Below are positions 17,182 to 26,089 of a stretch of DNA of 64,000 bases, one piece after another; the first letter of the stretch is position 1, and every line of letters starts with the position of its first letter. This DNA is from Kitasatospora sp. NBC_00374. GTDB lineage: Bacteria; Actinomycetota; Actinomycetes; Streptomycetales; Streptomycetaceae. The position numbers were made by a program, and so were the translations under genes. A model generated the notes under the pieces. It worked only from the letters and a program-made list of their open reading frames with translations. It had not been told where the DNA came from and made no database searches. The stretch is from contig NZ_CP107964.1 of the NCBI RefSeq assembly GCF_041434935.1, forward strand, positions 1,364,001 through 1,428,000, given 5' to 3'.

Positions 17182-18429
17182 GTGTTCGGAATCATCAGGC
17201 CCTGTCGGCATCGGCTGTCGGAACGACTGCGGACCAGCTGGCTCGCACACCTCTGCGGCCTGTGCCTCGCCCTGCGCGACGACCACGGCCAGCTGGCCCG
17301 TACGGCCACCAACTACGACGGCCTGATCATCTCGGTGCTGGTCGAGGCCCAGCGCGAGACCATACCCGGGCAGTCCGGATCCCCCGCCGGACGCCGCAAG
17401 GCGGGCCCGTGCCCGCTGCGCGGGATGCGCAGCGCGGAGGTCGCCGACGGCGAGGGCGCCCGGCTCGCCGCGGCGGTGTCGCTGGCGCTGGCCTCGGTGA
17501 AGATGCGCGACCACGTCCAGGACGGCGACGGTGCGTTCGCCCACCGCCCGGTCGCGGCCGGAGCCCGCGCGGTCGCCCGCCGGTGGGACCGGCAGAGCGC
17601 GGGCAGCGGCTCCACGGTCGGCTTCGACACCGGAGTCCTGCTCACCGCGGCAGCCCGGCAGGGGCAGTTGGAGCAGGACGTGGTCGCGGGCAGCTCGGTG
17701 CTGCTGGTCACCGAACCGACCGAGACCGCGACCGCCGCCGCCTTCGCGCACACCGCCGTCCTGGCCGGGCGCCCGGCCAACGCCACCGCACTGGCCGAGG
17801 CGGGCCGGCTGTTCGGGCGCCTCGCGCACCTGCTGGACGCCGCCGAGGACCAGGCGCAGGACGCCGCGAGCGGCGCCTGGAACCCGCTGACCGCGACCGG
17901 CACCGAGCGGGCCGAGGCGGAGCGGCTCTGCCGGGACGCCGTGCACGGCATCCGACTGGCCCTCAAGGACGCCGAGTTCACCGACCGGGCGCTGGCCCAC
18001 CTGCTGCTCGCGCACGAGACCGGCAACGCGGTCGACCGGGTCTTCGGGCACGGCGCCGGCTGCGCACTGCCCGAGCTCGCGGCGGACGGGCAGCGGGCGG
18101 ACGGGCAGCGGGCGGACGGGCACCGGGCGAACGGTCACCGGGCGGACGTGCACCGGGCGGAAGGCTCGATCATCGACCGGCCGCCGACCGAGGAGCCGCC
18201 CCGCAAGAGCCCGCGCGGCGCGCTGGCCGGCTGCGCGGTGTGGGCGCTGATGGCCTGTACGTGCCAGCTGACGTGCTGCGAGCACGACGACCCGTTCAGC
18301 AGGGAGCGCAGGGAGGGCTGGTGCCAGCGCAACTGCGACTGCATCTGCGACAGTTGCAACTGCGGGTGCGACGGGTGCACGGCCTGCGACGGGTGCGAGT
18401 GCGACTGCTGCTGCCCCTGCGACTGCTGA
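17182..18429 (+). CDS. DUF5685 family protein with Cys-rich tail
   Basis: A 415-residue protein. Residues about 1-300 match the all-helical DUF5685 pattern (FGIIRPCRHRL, HLCGLCLALRDDHG, then helical segments with conserved Asp/His). It then carries five imperfect ADGQR-type pentapeptide repeats, a linker, and a remarkable final stretch of about 55 residues with 23 cysteines in CxC, CC and CxxC arrangements. Family function is unknown. The N-terminal CxxC and the tail suggest metal binding, by inference. The GTG at 17182 with GGGGGGAA upstream is preferred to an ATG four codons earlier. Confidence 0.78.
   Translation: MFGIIRPCRHRLSERLRTSWLAHLCGLCLALRDDHGQLARTATNYDGLIISVLVEAQRETIPGQSGSPAGRRKAGPCPLRGMRSAEVADGEGARLAAAVSLALASVKMRDHVQDGDGAFAHRPVAAGARAVARRWDRQSAGSGSTVGFDTGVLLTAAARQGQLEQDVVAGSSVLLVTEPTETATAAAFAHTAVLAGRPANATALAEAGRLFGRLAHLLDAAEDQAQDAASGAWNPLTATGTERAEAERLCRDAVHGIRLALKDAEFTDRALAHLLLAHETGNAVDRVFGHGAGCALPELAADGQRADGQRADGHRANGHRADVHRAEGSIIDRPPTEEPPRKSPRGALAGCAVWALMACTCQLTCCEHDDPFSRERREGWCQRNCDCICDSCNCGCDGCTACDGCECDCCCPCDC
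18082..18156 (+). repeat. Five 15-bp tandem repeats inside the DUF5685 gene
   Basis: The unit GCGGACGGGCAGCGG is repeated five times with small changes (starting at 18082, 18097, 18112, 18127 and 18142) and encodes ADGQR/ADGHR/ANGHR/ADVHR. The length is a multiple of three, so copy-number change would keep the frame and only vary the linker. Confidence 0.85.
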
Positions 18430-18697
18430 CCCCGGGGCCTCGGCGGATGTGGCCGGCACCGCCGCGGCCCAGGTCGCCTGTCCGAGGCGGTTGGTCGTGT
18501 CCCGATGTCTTCGCCAACCGGGAGAGCCGGGGACGGGCCATGCACGACGAGAGCACTTCGCGTTCTCTCCCGACACCATCACCCAGGGTGATCACGAAAC
18601 CCTCTGGTGGGACTGACCTCGACTCTGCACCGCGGGGGCCGAACCAGCTTGGAAAACAGCGGAGTTCGGGCGGACCGCTCCCGTAGGATCGGCGGTC

Positions 18698-19657
18698 ATG
18701 GTTGACCTCTACCCTCCCACCAGTCCCTACGACCGCGGTCTTCTCGACACCGGGGACGGCAACCGCATCTACTACGAACAGCTCGGCAACCCTCAGGGCA
18801 AGCCCGCCCTGTTCGTGCACGGCGGCCCGGGGGCGGGCGCGCCGCAGCGGCCGACGAGCGCCTGGGACCCCGAGTGCTACCGGGTCATCCGCTTCGACCA
18901 GCGCAACTGCGGCCGCAGCACCCCGCACGCCAGTGACCCGGCGGCGGACATGAGCCTCAACACCACGCAGCACCTGATCGACGACATGGAGCGGCTGCGC
19001 GCACACCTCGGTATCGAGCGGTGGTTGCTGGACGGCGGCTCCTGGGGCTCGACGCTCATCCTGGCCTATGCGCAGCAGCATCCCGAGCGGGTCAGCGAGA
19101 TCGTCATTCAGGCGGTGACGACGACCCGCCGCAGCGAGACCGACTGGCTCTACCGGGGCGCCGGGCGGTTCTACCCCGAGGCGTGGGACCGGTTCCGTGA
19201 CGGTGTCCCCGAGGACGAGCGGGACGGCGACCTGCTCGCGGCCTACGCGCGGCTGATGGAGAACCCCGACCGGGCGGTCCGGGAGAAGGCCGCCGCCGAC
19301 TGGCTGGCCTGGGAGGACGCGGTCATCTCGAACGAGCCGAACGGTGTGCCCGGCATGTACAGCAATCAGGAGGTCGACGCGCAGATCGCGTTCGTACGGA
19401 TCTGCGCCCACTACTTCAGCAACGGCGCGTGGCTGGAGGAGGACCAACTGCTGCGCGACGCCCACAGGCTGGCCGGGATCCCGGCGGTACTGGTGCACGG
19501 CCGGCACGACATGGGCAGCCCGGTCCAGACGGCGTGGGAGCTGGCGAAGGCCTGGCCGGACGCACGGCTGCACATCTTCGAGGACTCCGGTCACGTCGGA
19601 GGCGAGGCGATGCGGCACACGGTCCGGGCGGCCATCGAGGAGTTCAAGAAGAGGTAG
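18698..19657 (+). CDS. pip: Proline iminopeptidase
   Basis: A 319-residue alpha/beta hydrolase of peptidase family S33 that removes N-terminal proline from peptides in the cytoplasm. The oxyanion-hole motif HGGPGAG is at about residue 41, the nucleophile Ser115 sits in GGSWGS, and Asp271 (GRHDMGSP) and His299 (SGHVGG) complete the triad. The DQRNCGRSTPH segment is diagnostic for this family, and the length is the usual ~320. The gene stands alone; upstream is a 268-bp gap. Confidence 0.93.
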   Translation: MVDLYPPTSPYDRGLLDTGDGNRIYYEQLGNPQGKPALFVHGGPGAGAPQRPTSAWDPECYRVIRFDQRNCGRSTPHASDPAADMSLNTTQHLIDDMERLRAHLGIERWLLDGGSWGSTLILAYAQQHPERVSEIVIQAVTTTRRSETDWLYRGAGRFYPEAWDRFRDGVPEDERDGDLLAAYARLMENPDRAVREKAAADWLAWEDAVISNEPNGVPGMYSNQEVDAQIAFVRICAHYFSNGAWLEEDQLLRDAHRLAGIPAVLVHGRHDMGSPVQTAWELAKAWPDARLHIFEDSGHVGGEAMRHTVRAAIEEFKKR

Positions 19658-19714
19658 GCCGAGGGGCGGCGACGGCCTGCGCCCACCACCTTCGGGACGG
19701 AGGCCGCGGCCGAG

Positions 19715-20029
19715 TCAGCCGACGTCGATACCGGTGACCGCCGGGGTCCCGACGCCCACCTCGTCGGCTGCGTAGCCAGCCGCCGCGAAGGCCCGCCGGG
19801 CCAGGTCCGACGCCGCGGTACCCGCGCCGGTGCGGTCGGCGGCCTCCACCTCCAGCCGGAGCACGAACGTCCGCGCGGGCTCGTCGAGGGTCAGCACGTC
19901 AAGGTCGGGCACCTCGGTACCGACCTCCTCCGGATCCGCGCCGCGCACCACCGCGAGCAGCGCACGGCGGGCCCGCTCGTCCATCGGTCGACCGATCGTC
20001 CCGGGAACAGTGATCACATAGTTGCCCAT
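19715..20029 (-). CDS. Hypothetical protein, 104 residues
   Basis: A small acidic protein with a beta-strand start (NYVITVPG) and a helix-strand pattern, ending in a hydrophobic Gly-rich tail. No family recognised. It converges with the iminopeptidase gene. Codon third positions are strongly GC, which supports it being real. A GTGAGG-type sequence lies upstream of the ATG on the minus strand. Confidence 0.6.
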   Translation of the reverse strand: MGNYVITVPGTIGRPMDERARRALLAVVRGADPEEVGTEVPDLDVLTLDEPARTFVLRLEVEAADRTGAGTAASDLARRAFAAAGYAADEVGVGTPAVTGIDVG

Positions 20030-20189
20030 ACCTCACCGTCTCACCCGCGCGAGCCGCGGGAAACCCTTGACCTCGGGCGTTCCGCGCGGCCCCGCGCCGG
20101 ACCGCATCGGCCCGTCCGGTTGGAATCAGCCGGTCCGGGCAGGCGCCCGGTACTCCTGCCTACGAGCCGCCCCACCGAGAGGACATGCC

Positions 20190-20357
20190 ATGACCACGGC
20201 CGACGACCACACCGCACAGCCCGACGAGGAGACGCGCGACCGGTCCGCCGAGGAGCGGTCGATCGTGGCGCCCACCCCGGCGGATGTCCGGGCGAAGGCG
20301 GAGGACGACGGGAACGAGGAGCCCGAGCCGCCGGCGGCGGACACCCGAGCCCCGTGA
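20190..20357 (+). CDS. Small acidic, disordered protein
   Basis: A 55-residue protein, very rich in Asp, Glu, Ala and Pro, with no predicted hydrophobic core. The ATG at 20190 is preceded by GAGAGGA. No family recognised; such small acidic proteins are common in Streptomyces next to stress genes. It could be translated, but there is little independent support. Confidence 0.5.
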   Translation: MTTADDHTAQPDEETRDRSAEERSIVAPTPADVRAKAEDDGNEEPEPPAADTRAP

Positions 20358-20691
20358 CAAGGCGGGCGCTCCCCACCCACGGTGGTCGAGCGGCCGACGG
20401 CCCGTGGCAGCCGGTGTGGACCGTCGTGCGGGCCCTCGCCGGCGTCCACGGTGACCGGAACGTCCGCCCGGTCGTCCGGTTCGAGGAGTAGCCGCTCCGC
20501 CCAGCACGGATCGCCCGGGACGACCAGGCCTTGTTCGGAGAGCACCTCGACGGTTGCGGACCCCTGCCGGCAACGGCCGACGAGCCGGCGGACGGCACGG
20601 GCACGGTCAGCACGTGCGCTGCCGCGCCACGCCGCCTCCGGGCCTGCCATGGACGGCGTCCTCCCACCGTCCGAGGTCGGCCGGACGGAGT
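20358..20691. other. Gap with a possible minus-strand ORF start
   Basis: No confident gene. On the minus strand an ATG at 20650, with GGGAGGA about 10 nt upstream, opens a frame that reads protein-like for about 90 codons (for example VEVLSEQGLVVPGD) before running antisense through the small acidic gene without a stop. It may be a short unrecognised gene whose end is obscured by a frameshift, or chance. I could not decide. Confidence 0.25.
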
Positions 20692-20892
20692 TCAGTCGCC
20701 ACCCCCGTCGCCACTGCTCTGGTTCAGGCCCCGGCGCCGGTTCCTCGCGGCGCGGCGTACCAGTTCGCCCGCGGCCAGCGTCACGGCCGCCACCGCGCGG
20801 GCCCAGCGGGGCCCGCCGCGATCCGCCCACACCACACACGCGCACCCGCCGACGGCAAGCACCAGAACACCGATCAGCACCAGGCCAATCAT
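20692..20892 (-). CDS. Small single-helix membrane protein
   Basis: A 66-residue protein with one N-terminal hydrophobic helix (MIGLVLIGVLVLAVGG, then CACVVW) and an Arg-rich cytoplasmic tail. The longer frame starts at 20937, but the internal ATG at 20892 has GTGGGAG immediately upstream, so I chose it. Function unknown. Confidence 0.5.
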   Translation of the reverse strand: MIGLVLIGVLVLAVGGCACVVWADRGGPRWARAVAAVTLAAGELVRRAARNRRRGLNQSSGDGGGD

Positions 20893-21009
20893 GTTCTCCC
20901 ACCCCTCTGGTTGTTCGTACCGGTCCCGAATGATCATCCCAGACCGCGAGAGGCGCGTCGCGCACGGCGTGCCCCGCCGGTCAGTGCCGGTCGTCAGTGC
21001 CGGTCGTCG

Positions 21010-21585
21010 TCAGTGCCGGCCGGTGCTCAGGCCGTCCAGGGTGAGGTCGAGGAGGCGTTCGGCCTGCTCGCGCTGTTCCGGTTTGCCGGAGGCGAGGGCG
21101 ATGCCGGTGAGGGCGGCGAACATGTCGGTGGCGCCGATGTCGGAGCGGACGGCGCCGGCCTCGACGCCGGCGGCGAGGAGCGAGGCCAGCGCGGCCAGCA
21201 TCATCTCGTGGCTCTGCGCGTAGGGGTTGACGCCGGATTCGACGAGGGCGCGCAGGGCGTCGGCCATGCCGAGTTTGGCGGTCGCGTAGTCGATGAAGCG
21301 GCCCATCCAGGCGCGCAGGGCCTCGCGGGGGGCGAGCGTGGCCAGCAGGTCGGGGGCGGCGTCGCAGAGCCGGCTCAGCTCGTTGCGGTAGGCGGCCTCG
21401 ATGAGGGCCTCCCGGGTGGGGAAGTTGCGGTAGAGCGTGCCGGAGCCGACGCCGGCCTCCTTGGCGATGCGCTCCAGGTGCGCGTCCAGTCCTTCCTCGG
21501 CGAAGACGCGCACGGCGGCGGAGAGGATCTTGTCCCGGTTGCGCTGCGCGTCGGCCCGCAGCGGGCGCCCTGTCTCTCCGGCCAT
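21010..21585 (-). CDS. TetR-family transcriptional regulator
   Basis: A 191-residue repressor. The helix-turn-helix covers about residues 15-60 (LERIAKEAGVGSGTLYRNFPTREAL is the core), and the C-terminal helical domain binds an unknown ligand. The start at 21585 gives the family's normal N-terminus; the longer frame to 21717 runs through the operator region and is not coding. It is divergent from the SDR gene at 21797, and two identical-looking palindromic sites lie between them, so it most likely represses itself and the SDR gene. Confidence 0.88.
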   Translation of the reverse strand: MAGETGRPLRADAQRNRDKILSAAVRVFAEEGLDAHLERIAKEAGVGSGTLYRNFPTREALIEAAYRNELSRLCDAAPDLLATLAPREALRAWMGRFIDYATAKLGMADALRALVESGVNPYAQSHEMMLAALASLLAAGVEAGAVRSDIGATDMFAALTGIALASGKPEQREQAERLLDLTLDGLSTGRH

Positions 21586-21613
21586 CGGCGGTCTCCTGTC
21601 GTCCCGGGTTGCT

Positions 21614-21663
21614 AACTGGAGGCTCCTCCACTTACGGTAGGGGAACTGGAGGCGCCTCCGCTT
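21614..21663. promoter_or_regulatory. Duplicated TetR operator between divergent genes
   Basis: Two copies of an almost identical 20-mer, at 21614-21633 (AACTGGAGGCTCCTCCACTT) and 21644-21663 (AACTGGAGGCGCCTCCGCTT). Each contains the inverted repeat GGAGG-N2-CCTCC. Their spacing is exactly 30 bp, about three helical turns, so two repressor dimers could bind the same DNA face. Confidence 0.7.
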
Positions 21664-21796
21664 CACTCTAGGGCACGCATGCCTGCCCGCATCCGCCGCA
21701 CACGAGTGCGTGCGCACACACCCCCTTTCACATCCATCGGCACGGTCCCGCCGCGAACGCGGCGCCCGGGATCCGCCTACGCACAGGAGGAGAAGA

Positions 21797-22558
21797 ATGA
21801 GCCCTCAGCTCGAAGGAAAGGTCGCGGTCGTCACGGGCGGCGCGTCCGGGGTCGGCCTGGGCATCGCCCAGGAGTTCGTCGCCAACGGCGCCCACGTGGT
21901 CATCACCGACCTGCGGCGAGCGCCGCTGGACGAGGCGGTCGCGGCGATCGGGCCGAACTGCTCGGGGATCGTCGCCGACGTCACCAGGCTCGCGGACATG
22001 GAGGCCGCCTACCGGCAGGTGAAGGAGCGTCACGGACGACTCGACGCGGTCGTGGCCAACGCCGGGATCGGCGCGCACGCCCCGCTCGGCGCGATCACCG
22101 AGGAACAGTTCGACCGGACCTTCGGCGTCAACGCCAAGGGCGTCCTGTTCACCGTCCAGCCCGCGCTCGCGCTGCTGCCGCCCGGCGGTACCGTCGTCGT
22201 CATCGGCTCCACGGCGTCCATCCAGCCGCCGCGCGGGATGAGCCTGTACGGCGGTTCGAAGGCCGCGGTGCGCAACTTCGTCCGGGCCTGGATCCAGGAC
22301 ACCAAGGGGTCGGGCGTCCGGATGAACATCCTCAGCCCCGGCGCGGTCGACACCGCCTCCCTGCGCAGCGCGCTGGCGATGGCGCAGGGGGCGGACCAGG
22401 TCGAAGCCGCCGTCAAGGTCATGGGAGAGGGCAACCCGAGCGGGCGAATCGCCGACCCGCGCGAGATGGGCAGGGCCGCGGTCTTCCTCTCCAGCGACGC
22501 GTCCAGCTTCATCACCGGCGTCGAACTGTTCGCGGACGGCGGCATGGCCCAGGTCTGA
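21797..22558 (+). CDS. Short-chain dehydrogenase/reductase
   Basis: A 253-residue classical SDR. The cofactor motif TGGASGVG is at residues 14-21, NAGIGAHAP marks the structural NAG motif, Ser of VIGSTAS and the YGGSK motif give the catalytic Ser-Tyr-Lys, and FADGGMAQV closes the protein in the usual way. It reduces or oxidises an unknown alcohol/carbonyl with NAD(P). AGGAGG at 21785-21790 precedes the ATG by 6 nt. The divergent TetR regulator and the twin operator imply inducible expression. Confidence 0.9.
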   Translation: MSPQLEGKVAVVTGGASGVGLGIAQEFVANGAHVVITDLRRAPLDEAVAAIGPNCSGIVADVTRLADMEAAYRQVKERHGRLDAVVANAGIGAHAPLGAITEEQFDRTFGVNAKGVLFTVQPALALLPPGGTVVVIGSTASIQPPRGMSLYGGSKAAVRNFVRAWIQDTKGSGVRMNILSPGAVDTASLRSALAMAQGADQVEAAVKVMGEGNPSGRIADPREMGRAAVFLSSDASSFITGVELFADGGMAQV

Positions 22559-22796
22559 GCCACCCCGCGACACGTCGCGGCGATGCGCCCGAGGTCGGCG
22601 CCGCGCCCCGGATCCGACCGACCGTCACACCGGAGGAGGCTCCCGGTCATCGGCTCCCGCGTTCGTCCGGGGCCTCTGCGCCCGGCACTCGGAGCACTAC
22701 CATGCTCCCGACGGCACAGCGGAGTTGCTTGCGTGCCGGGATCATCCGGGTCCGCTGCTCCTCCGGCGGACCGGTCGGGGAACGAAGGGGAATATC

Positions 22797-23498
22797 GTGC
22801 AGGATCCGTCGCAGCGGCCGACTTCGCCGTTCTCTCCGTCGGCCTCGACGGTGTCACCCGGATCGGCCGGCGCGAACCACGCCCGCGTCAAGCTCTGGGC
22901 GACGGGGGCCGCCGTGGTCAGTGCCGCCACCGGCGTGGTGACCGCTTTCGCCGCGTTCTCCGGAGGCTCGCCGTCACCGGTGGCGGTCCCGCCTCCCGCC
23001 TCGGTGACCGTGACGGCTCAGCCCCCGCAGAGCGTGCCAGGTGCGACCGCCGCGTCTCCGGCTCCGGCTTCGGGCGGCTCCGGGCCGGCGAGTCCGGGAG
23101 CCGCGTCGGGGACGGGGGCCGGCTCCGTACGGTGGTCGGGCAAGGTGGTCCTCGGGCTGGAGGGCATCGAGCTGGACCAGGTACCGCCACGTGCCGGCTC
23201 CGAAACGATCATGAACACCCGGCCCGCCGCCGGACGCAACGGGTCCAGCTCGATGGAGGTCATGGGCACGGTCGCCCTGTGGACGAGCGCGGAGGCTCCC
23301 ACGGCCCAGGGCTGCAAGGACCTGCTGGCCACCCAGTCGGTCAAGGAGGTCGTCGTGGGGCAGGGCGACAGAGTGTGCCTCGTCAACGAGCACTCCCCGA
23401 TCGCCGCGCTGAAGGTCACGGCGACCTCCTACGACAAGGGCACGTACGGCCTGATCGAAGGCGAGCTGACCATCTGGAACCTCCGCTCGGACAGGTGA
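22797..23498 (+). CDS. Single-TM protein with Pro/Ser-rich extracytoplasmic stalk
   Basis: A 233-residue protein: a disordered cytoplasmic start, one transmembrane helix (about residues 34-58), a Pro/Ser/Ala/Gly-rich stalk and a C-terminal globular domain of about 120 residues, beta-rich, with two Cys that could form a disulfide. The globular part is not recognised; its size and strand pattern suggest a ligand- or wall-associated domain. The GTG at 22797 follows GAAGGGG and the sequence reads naturally from there. Confidence 0.62.
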   Translation: MQDPSQRPTSPFSPSASTVSPGSAGANHARVKLWATGAAVVSAATGVVTAFAAFSGGSPSPVAVPPPASVTVTAQPPQSVPGATAASPAPASGGSGPASPGAASGTGAGSVRWSGKVVLGLEGIELDQVPPRAGSETIMNTRPAAGRNGSSSMEVMGTVALWTSAEAPTAQGCKDLLATQSVKEVVVGQGDRVCLVNEHSPIAALKVTATSYDKGTYGLIEGELTIWNLRSDR

Positions 23499-23656
23499 TC
23501 CCCGGGCCGCTGTCGCCCGCGTCGGACGGGCGGAGCGCTCATCGACCCCCACGCGCCGGGTGCTGCCGCGATTCACCCGTGCCGGGTGAGCCCGGGTCGC
23601 CCGCCGGAGTGCGAGGCTGGAAGGTGTTCGGTTCGGCCGTGCGAGCAGGAGGAGCC

Positions 23657-23920
23657 ATGGCGGAACAGCCACACGTGCACATGTCACCGGAGGACCTGCG
23701 CGGGGCGCTCGCGGAGGTCCAGGCCGCCTACGACCGGCTGATGGCGGCCGAACACCCCGACCCCGAGCAGTTGGCCGACCTCCGCCGCCGCTCCCGCGAG
23801 CTGCACGCCGAGGCCGAGGAGGAACAGCTGGACGAGCCGCACGGCCGCGCGGAGCGGATCCACTGTCGCTGCTCGGGCGCCACCCACGGAGCCGAGTGGA
23901 TCATCCAGCACGCCCGCTGA
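23657..23920 (+). CDS. Small hypothetical protein, His/Cys-containing
   Basis: An 87-residue hydrophilic, helical protein with acidic middle and an HCRCSGATHG segment near the C-terminus that could bind a metal. AGGAGG at 23647-23652 lies 4 nt before the ATG. Family not recognised. It converges with the response regulator gene. Confidence 0.6.
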   Translation: MAEQPHVHMSPEDLRGALAEVQAAYDRLMAAEHPDPEQLADLRRRSRELHAEAEEEQLDEPHGRAERIHCRCSGATHGAEWIIQHAR

Positions 23921-23991
23921 TCCCCGGCGGGCCCGGGGCCCGCGGGGCCCGCGGCCGAGTCGGGACCCGGTTCGATCCGGGCCCGCCGCCG

Positions 23992-24648
23992 TCAGGCCCC
24001 GAGGAACCGCAGCACGGCCAGCACCCGGCGGTGGGTCTCCTCGGCCGGCGGCAGGTCGAGCTTCATGAGGATGTTGCCGATGTGCTTGCCCACGGCGGCC
24101 TCCGACAGGACCAGTGCCCGGCAGATCGCCGCGTTGGACCGGCCCTCCGCGATCAGGGCCAGCACTTCACGCTCGCGCGGGGTCAGCCGCTCCAGCGGAT
24201 CGCGGCGGCGGCCGAGCAGCCGGCGGACGACCTCCGGGTCGACGACCGTGCCGCCGGCCGCCACCGCGGCGACCGCCGCCACGAACTCCTCGACCTGGCT
24301 GATCCGGTCCTTGAGCAGATAGCCGACGCCGGTCCCGGTGCCGGAGTCGAGCAGCTGCGCGGCGTACGACCGCTGGACGTACTGGCTGAGGACGAGCACG
24401 GGCAGGCCCGGCCGCCGCTCGCGCAGCGCGACGGCGGCGCGCAGGCCCTCGTCGGTCTGCCCCGGTGGCATCCGGACGTCGGTGATGACGATGTCCGGCG
24501 GGTGGTCGGCGACGGCCGCGTGCAGGGCGTGGGCGTCGCCGACCGCGGCGACCACCCGGTGCCCGAAGCGGGCGAGCAGGCCGACGAGGCCCTCGCGCAG
24601 CAGGACACCGTCCTCGGCGAGGACGATGCGCAGGGCGGGGGCGCTCAT
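23992..24648 (-). CDS. NarL/LuxR-type response regulator
   Basis: A 218-residue regulator with a receiver domain (phospho-acceptor Asp57 in VITDVRMPP, acidic pair near residues 12-13, Lys in LLKDRI) and a C-terminal LuxR helix-turn-helix (LTPREREVLALIAEGRSNAAICRAL). Its start overlaps the stop of the histidine kinase gene by 4 nt (24645-24648), so the pair is translationally coupled. The likely target is the divergent FtsX-like permease gene at 26090, as in many Streptomyces two-component/ABC permease loci. Confidence 0.92.
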   Translation of the reverse strand: MSAPALRIVLAEDGVLLREGLVGLLARFGHRVVAAVGDAHALHAAVADHPPDIVITDVRMPPGQTDEGLRAAVALRERRPGLPVLVLSQYVQRSYAAQLLDSGTGTGVGYLLKDRISQVEEFVAAVAAVAAGGTVVDPEVVRRLLGRRRDPLERLTPREREVLALIAEGRSNAAICRALVLSEAAVGKHIGNILMKLDLPPAEETHRRVLAVLRFLGA

Positions 24649-25940
24649 GCGGCGGTGGCGATCGGCGTGCAGGGGATCTCCATGCGCAGTACGGTCGGCC
24701 CGCCGGGCGGGCTGCTGAGGGTGAGGACGCCGTCCACCACCGCGACCCGGTCGGCCAGGCCGGTGAGACCGGTACCGAGCGCCGGGTCGGCGCCGCCGCG
24801 TCCGTCGTCCAACACCTCGATCACCAACAGGCCCCGGGCGTGGTGCCCGTGGATGCGGGCCGATCGGGCGCCGCTGTGCTTGGCGAGGTTGGTGAGCGCC
24901 TCCGACACCGCGAAGTAGCCGGCCGACTCCACCGCCGCGGGCAGCCGGCCGGTCAGCTCGAAGGCGACCTCCACGGGAACGGGCGAGCGGTCGGCGGCGT
25001 CCGCGCAGGCGTCCGGGAGTCCGTGGTCGGTGAGCACCTGCGGATGGATCCCGTTGATCAACTCACGGAGCTCGGCGAGGACATGGTCGGCCTGGCGGTG
25101 CGCGTCGGCGAGCCGCGACGCGAGCTCACTGTCCGGCTCGGCGTCCAGCCTGGCCAGGCCCAGTGCCATGGCCAGGGCCACCAGCCGCTGCTGGGCGCCG
25201 TCATGGAGGTCGCGTTCGATCCGGCGCCGCTCCGCCTCGAACGCGTCCACCAACCGGGCGCGGGAGCTGACCAGTTCACCGATCCGCAGCTCCTGTCCGG
25301 CGGGCGCCAGCACCGTCCCGGCCAGGGCCGCCCGGCCGGCCGCCACCGCGGTCAGCGGATAGGCCGCCAGCGCCAGCGCCACCACCCCGGCGAGCGTCAA
25401 CGCCGCGGCCACCAGCGGGGAGTGGACCTGCCACAGCTTCAGCACGTTCACCTGGTCGCCGTCCGCGAGCAGCAGCGGCAGCGCCGCGATCAGGTAGCCC
25501 GGTACGGCGAGCGCGCAGCCCACGACGACGAGCTCGACCGGCCACAGCACGAAGGCGGCGAGCACGGCGAAGCCGAGCTCGCGCCAGGTCGCCTGCTCCC
25601 GGTAGCGCAGCCTCAGCCAGGCCGGCAGGCCGGGGCGGGACGGGACCTGGTGCGGCCCCGCCCCGGGTATCGCGTCGTACAGGCGCACCGCGCGCAGCAG
25701 CCAGCGCTCCCAGGCCGCGAACGGCAGGCCGACCAGCGCCAGCGCCGCCAGCAACGGCAGGCCCACCAGCACCGCGGCGAGCACACCGGCGGTCACCGCG
25801 GTCACCAGCAGCGCCGCGCAGAGCAGCAGCCCGGCGGTACCGCTGGCCAGCAGATAGCCGGCCGCCCGCCACGGCAGCGAGCTCCGCAGGAACGCCGGAC
25901 GCGTCAACTCCCGCCAGACGCCTGCCGTCCCGCCGCTCAT
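24645..25940 (-). CDS. Sensor histidine kinase (HisKA_3 type)
   Basis: A 431-residue kinase. The N-terminal half has about four to six membrane helices with little extracytoplasmic sequence, suggesting sensing within or at the membrane. The phospho-acceptor is His246 in IERDLHDGAQQRLV, and the ATPase domain follows with DDGRGGADP and GTGLTGLADRV as nucleotide-binding boxes. It should phosphorylate the adjacent NarL-type regulator. The signal is not deducible; membrane or antimicrobial stress would fit the neighbouring permease. Confidence 0.92.
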   Translation of the reverse strand: MSGGTAGVWRELTRPAFLRSSLPWRAAGYLLASGTAGLLLCAALLVTAVTAGVLAAVLVGLPLLAALALVGLPFAAWERWLLRAVRLYDAIPGAGPHQVPSRPGLPAWLRLRYREQATWRELGFAVLAAFVLWPVELVVVGCALAVPGYLIAALPLLLADGDQVNVLKLWQVHSPLVAAALTLAGVVALALAAYPLTAVAAGRAALAGTVLAPAGQELRIGELVSSRARLVDAFEAERRRIERDLHDGAQQRLVALAMALGLARLDAEPDSELASRLADAHRQADHVLAELRELINGIHPQVLTDHGLPDACADAADRSPVPVEVAFELTGRLPAAVESAGYFAVSEALTNLAKHSGARSARIHGHHARGLLVIEVLDDGRGGADPALGTGLTGLADRVAVVDGVLTLSSPPGGPTVLRMEIPCTPIATAA

Positions 25941-26015
25941 CCGCGTCGTCCCCCTCGTCGCCCGGGCCCCGGTGACCCCGCGACTCCACCCTAGGCGGGC
26001 ACCGGAGCGGCCGCG

Positions 26016-26047
26016 GTAGGGCCTGCCCTACCTCTCGCCGTAGGGCC
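26016..26047. promoter_or_regulatory. GTAGGGC palindrome in front of the permease gene
   Basis: GTAGGGC (26016-26022) and GCCCTAC (26025-26031) form an inverted repeat with a 2-nt centre, and a third half-site GTAGGGC starts at 26040. The cluster lies 43-74 bp upstream of the permease ATG and between it and the divergent kinase gene. It is a candidate binding site for the neighbouring NarL-type regulator. Confidence 0.5.
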
Positions 26048-26089
26048 AGGGCTGCTGACCACGGTGGCCGCCCGCGATTGGCTTGCGGC

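Noticed and set aside
18430..18697. Possible small gene between the DUF5685 gene and pip
   Set aside because: No frame has a start signal and convincing composition; the sequence includes only scattered open frames.
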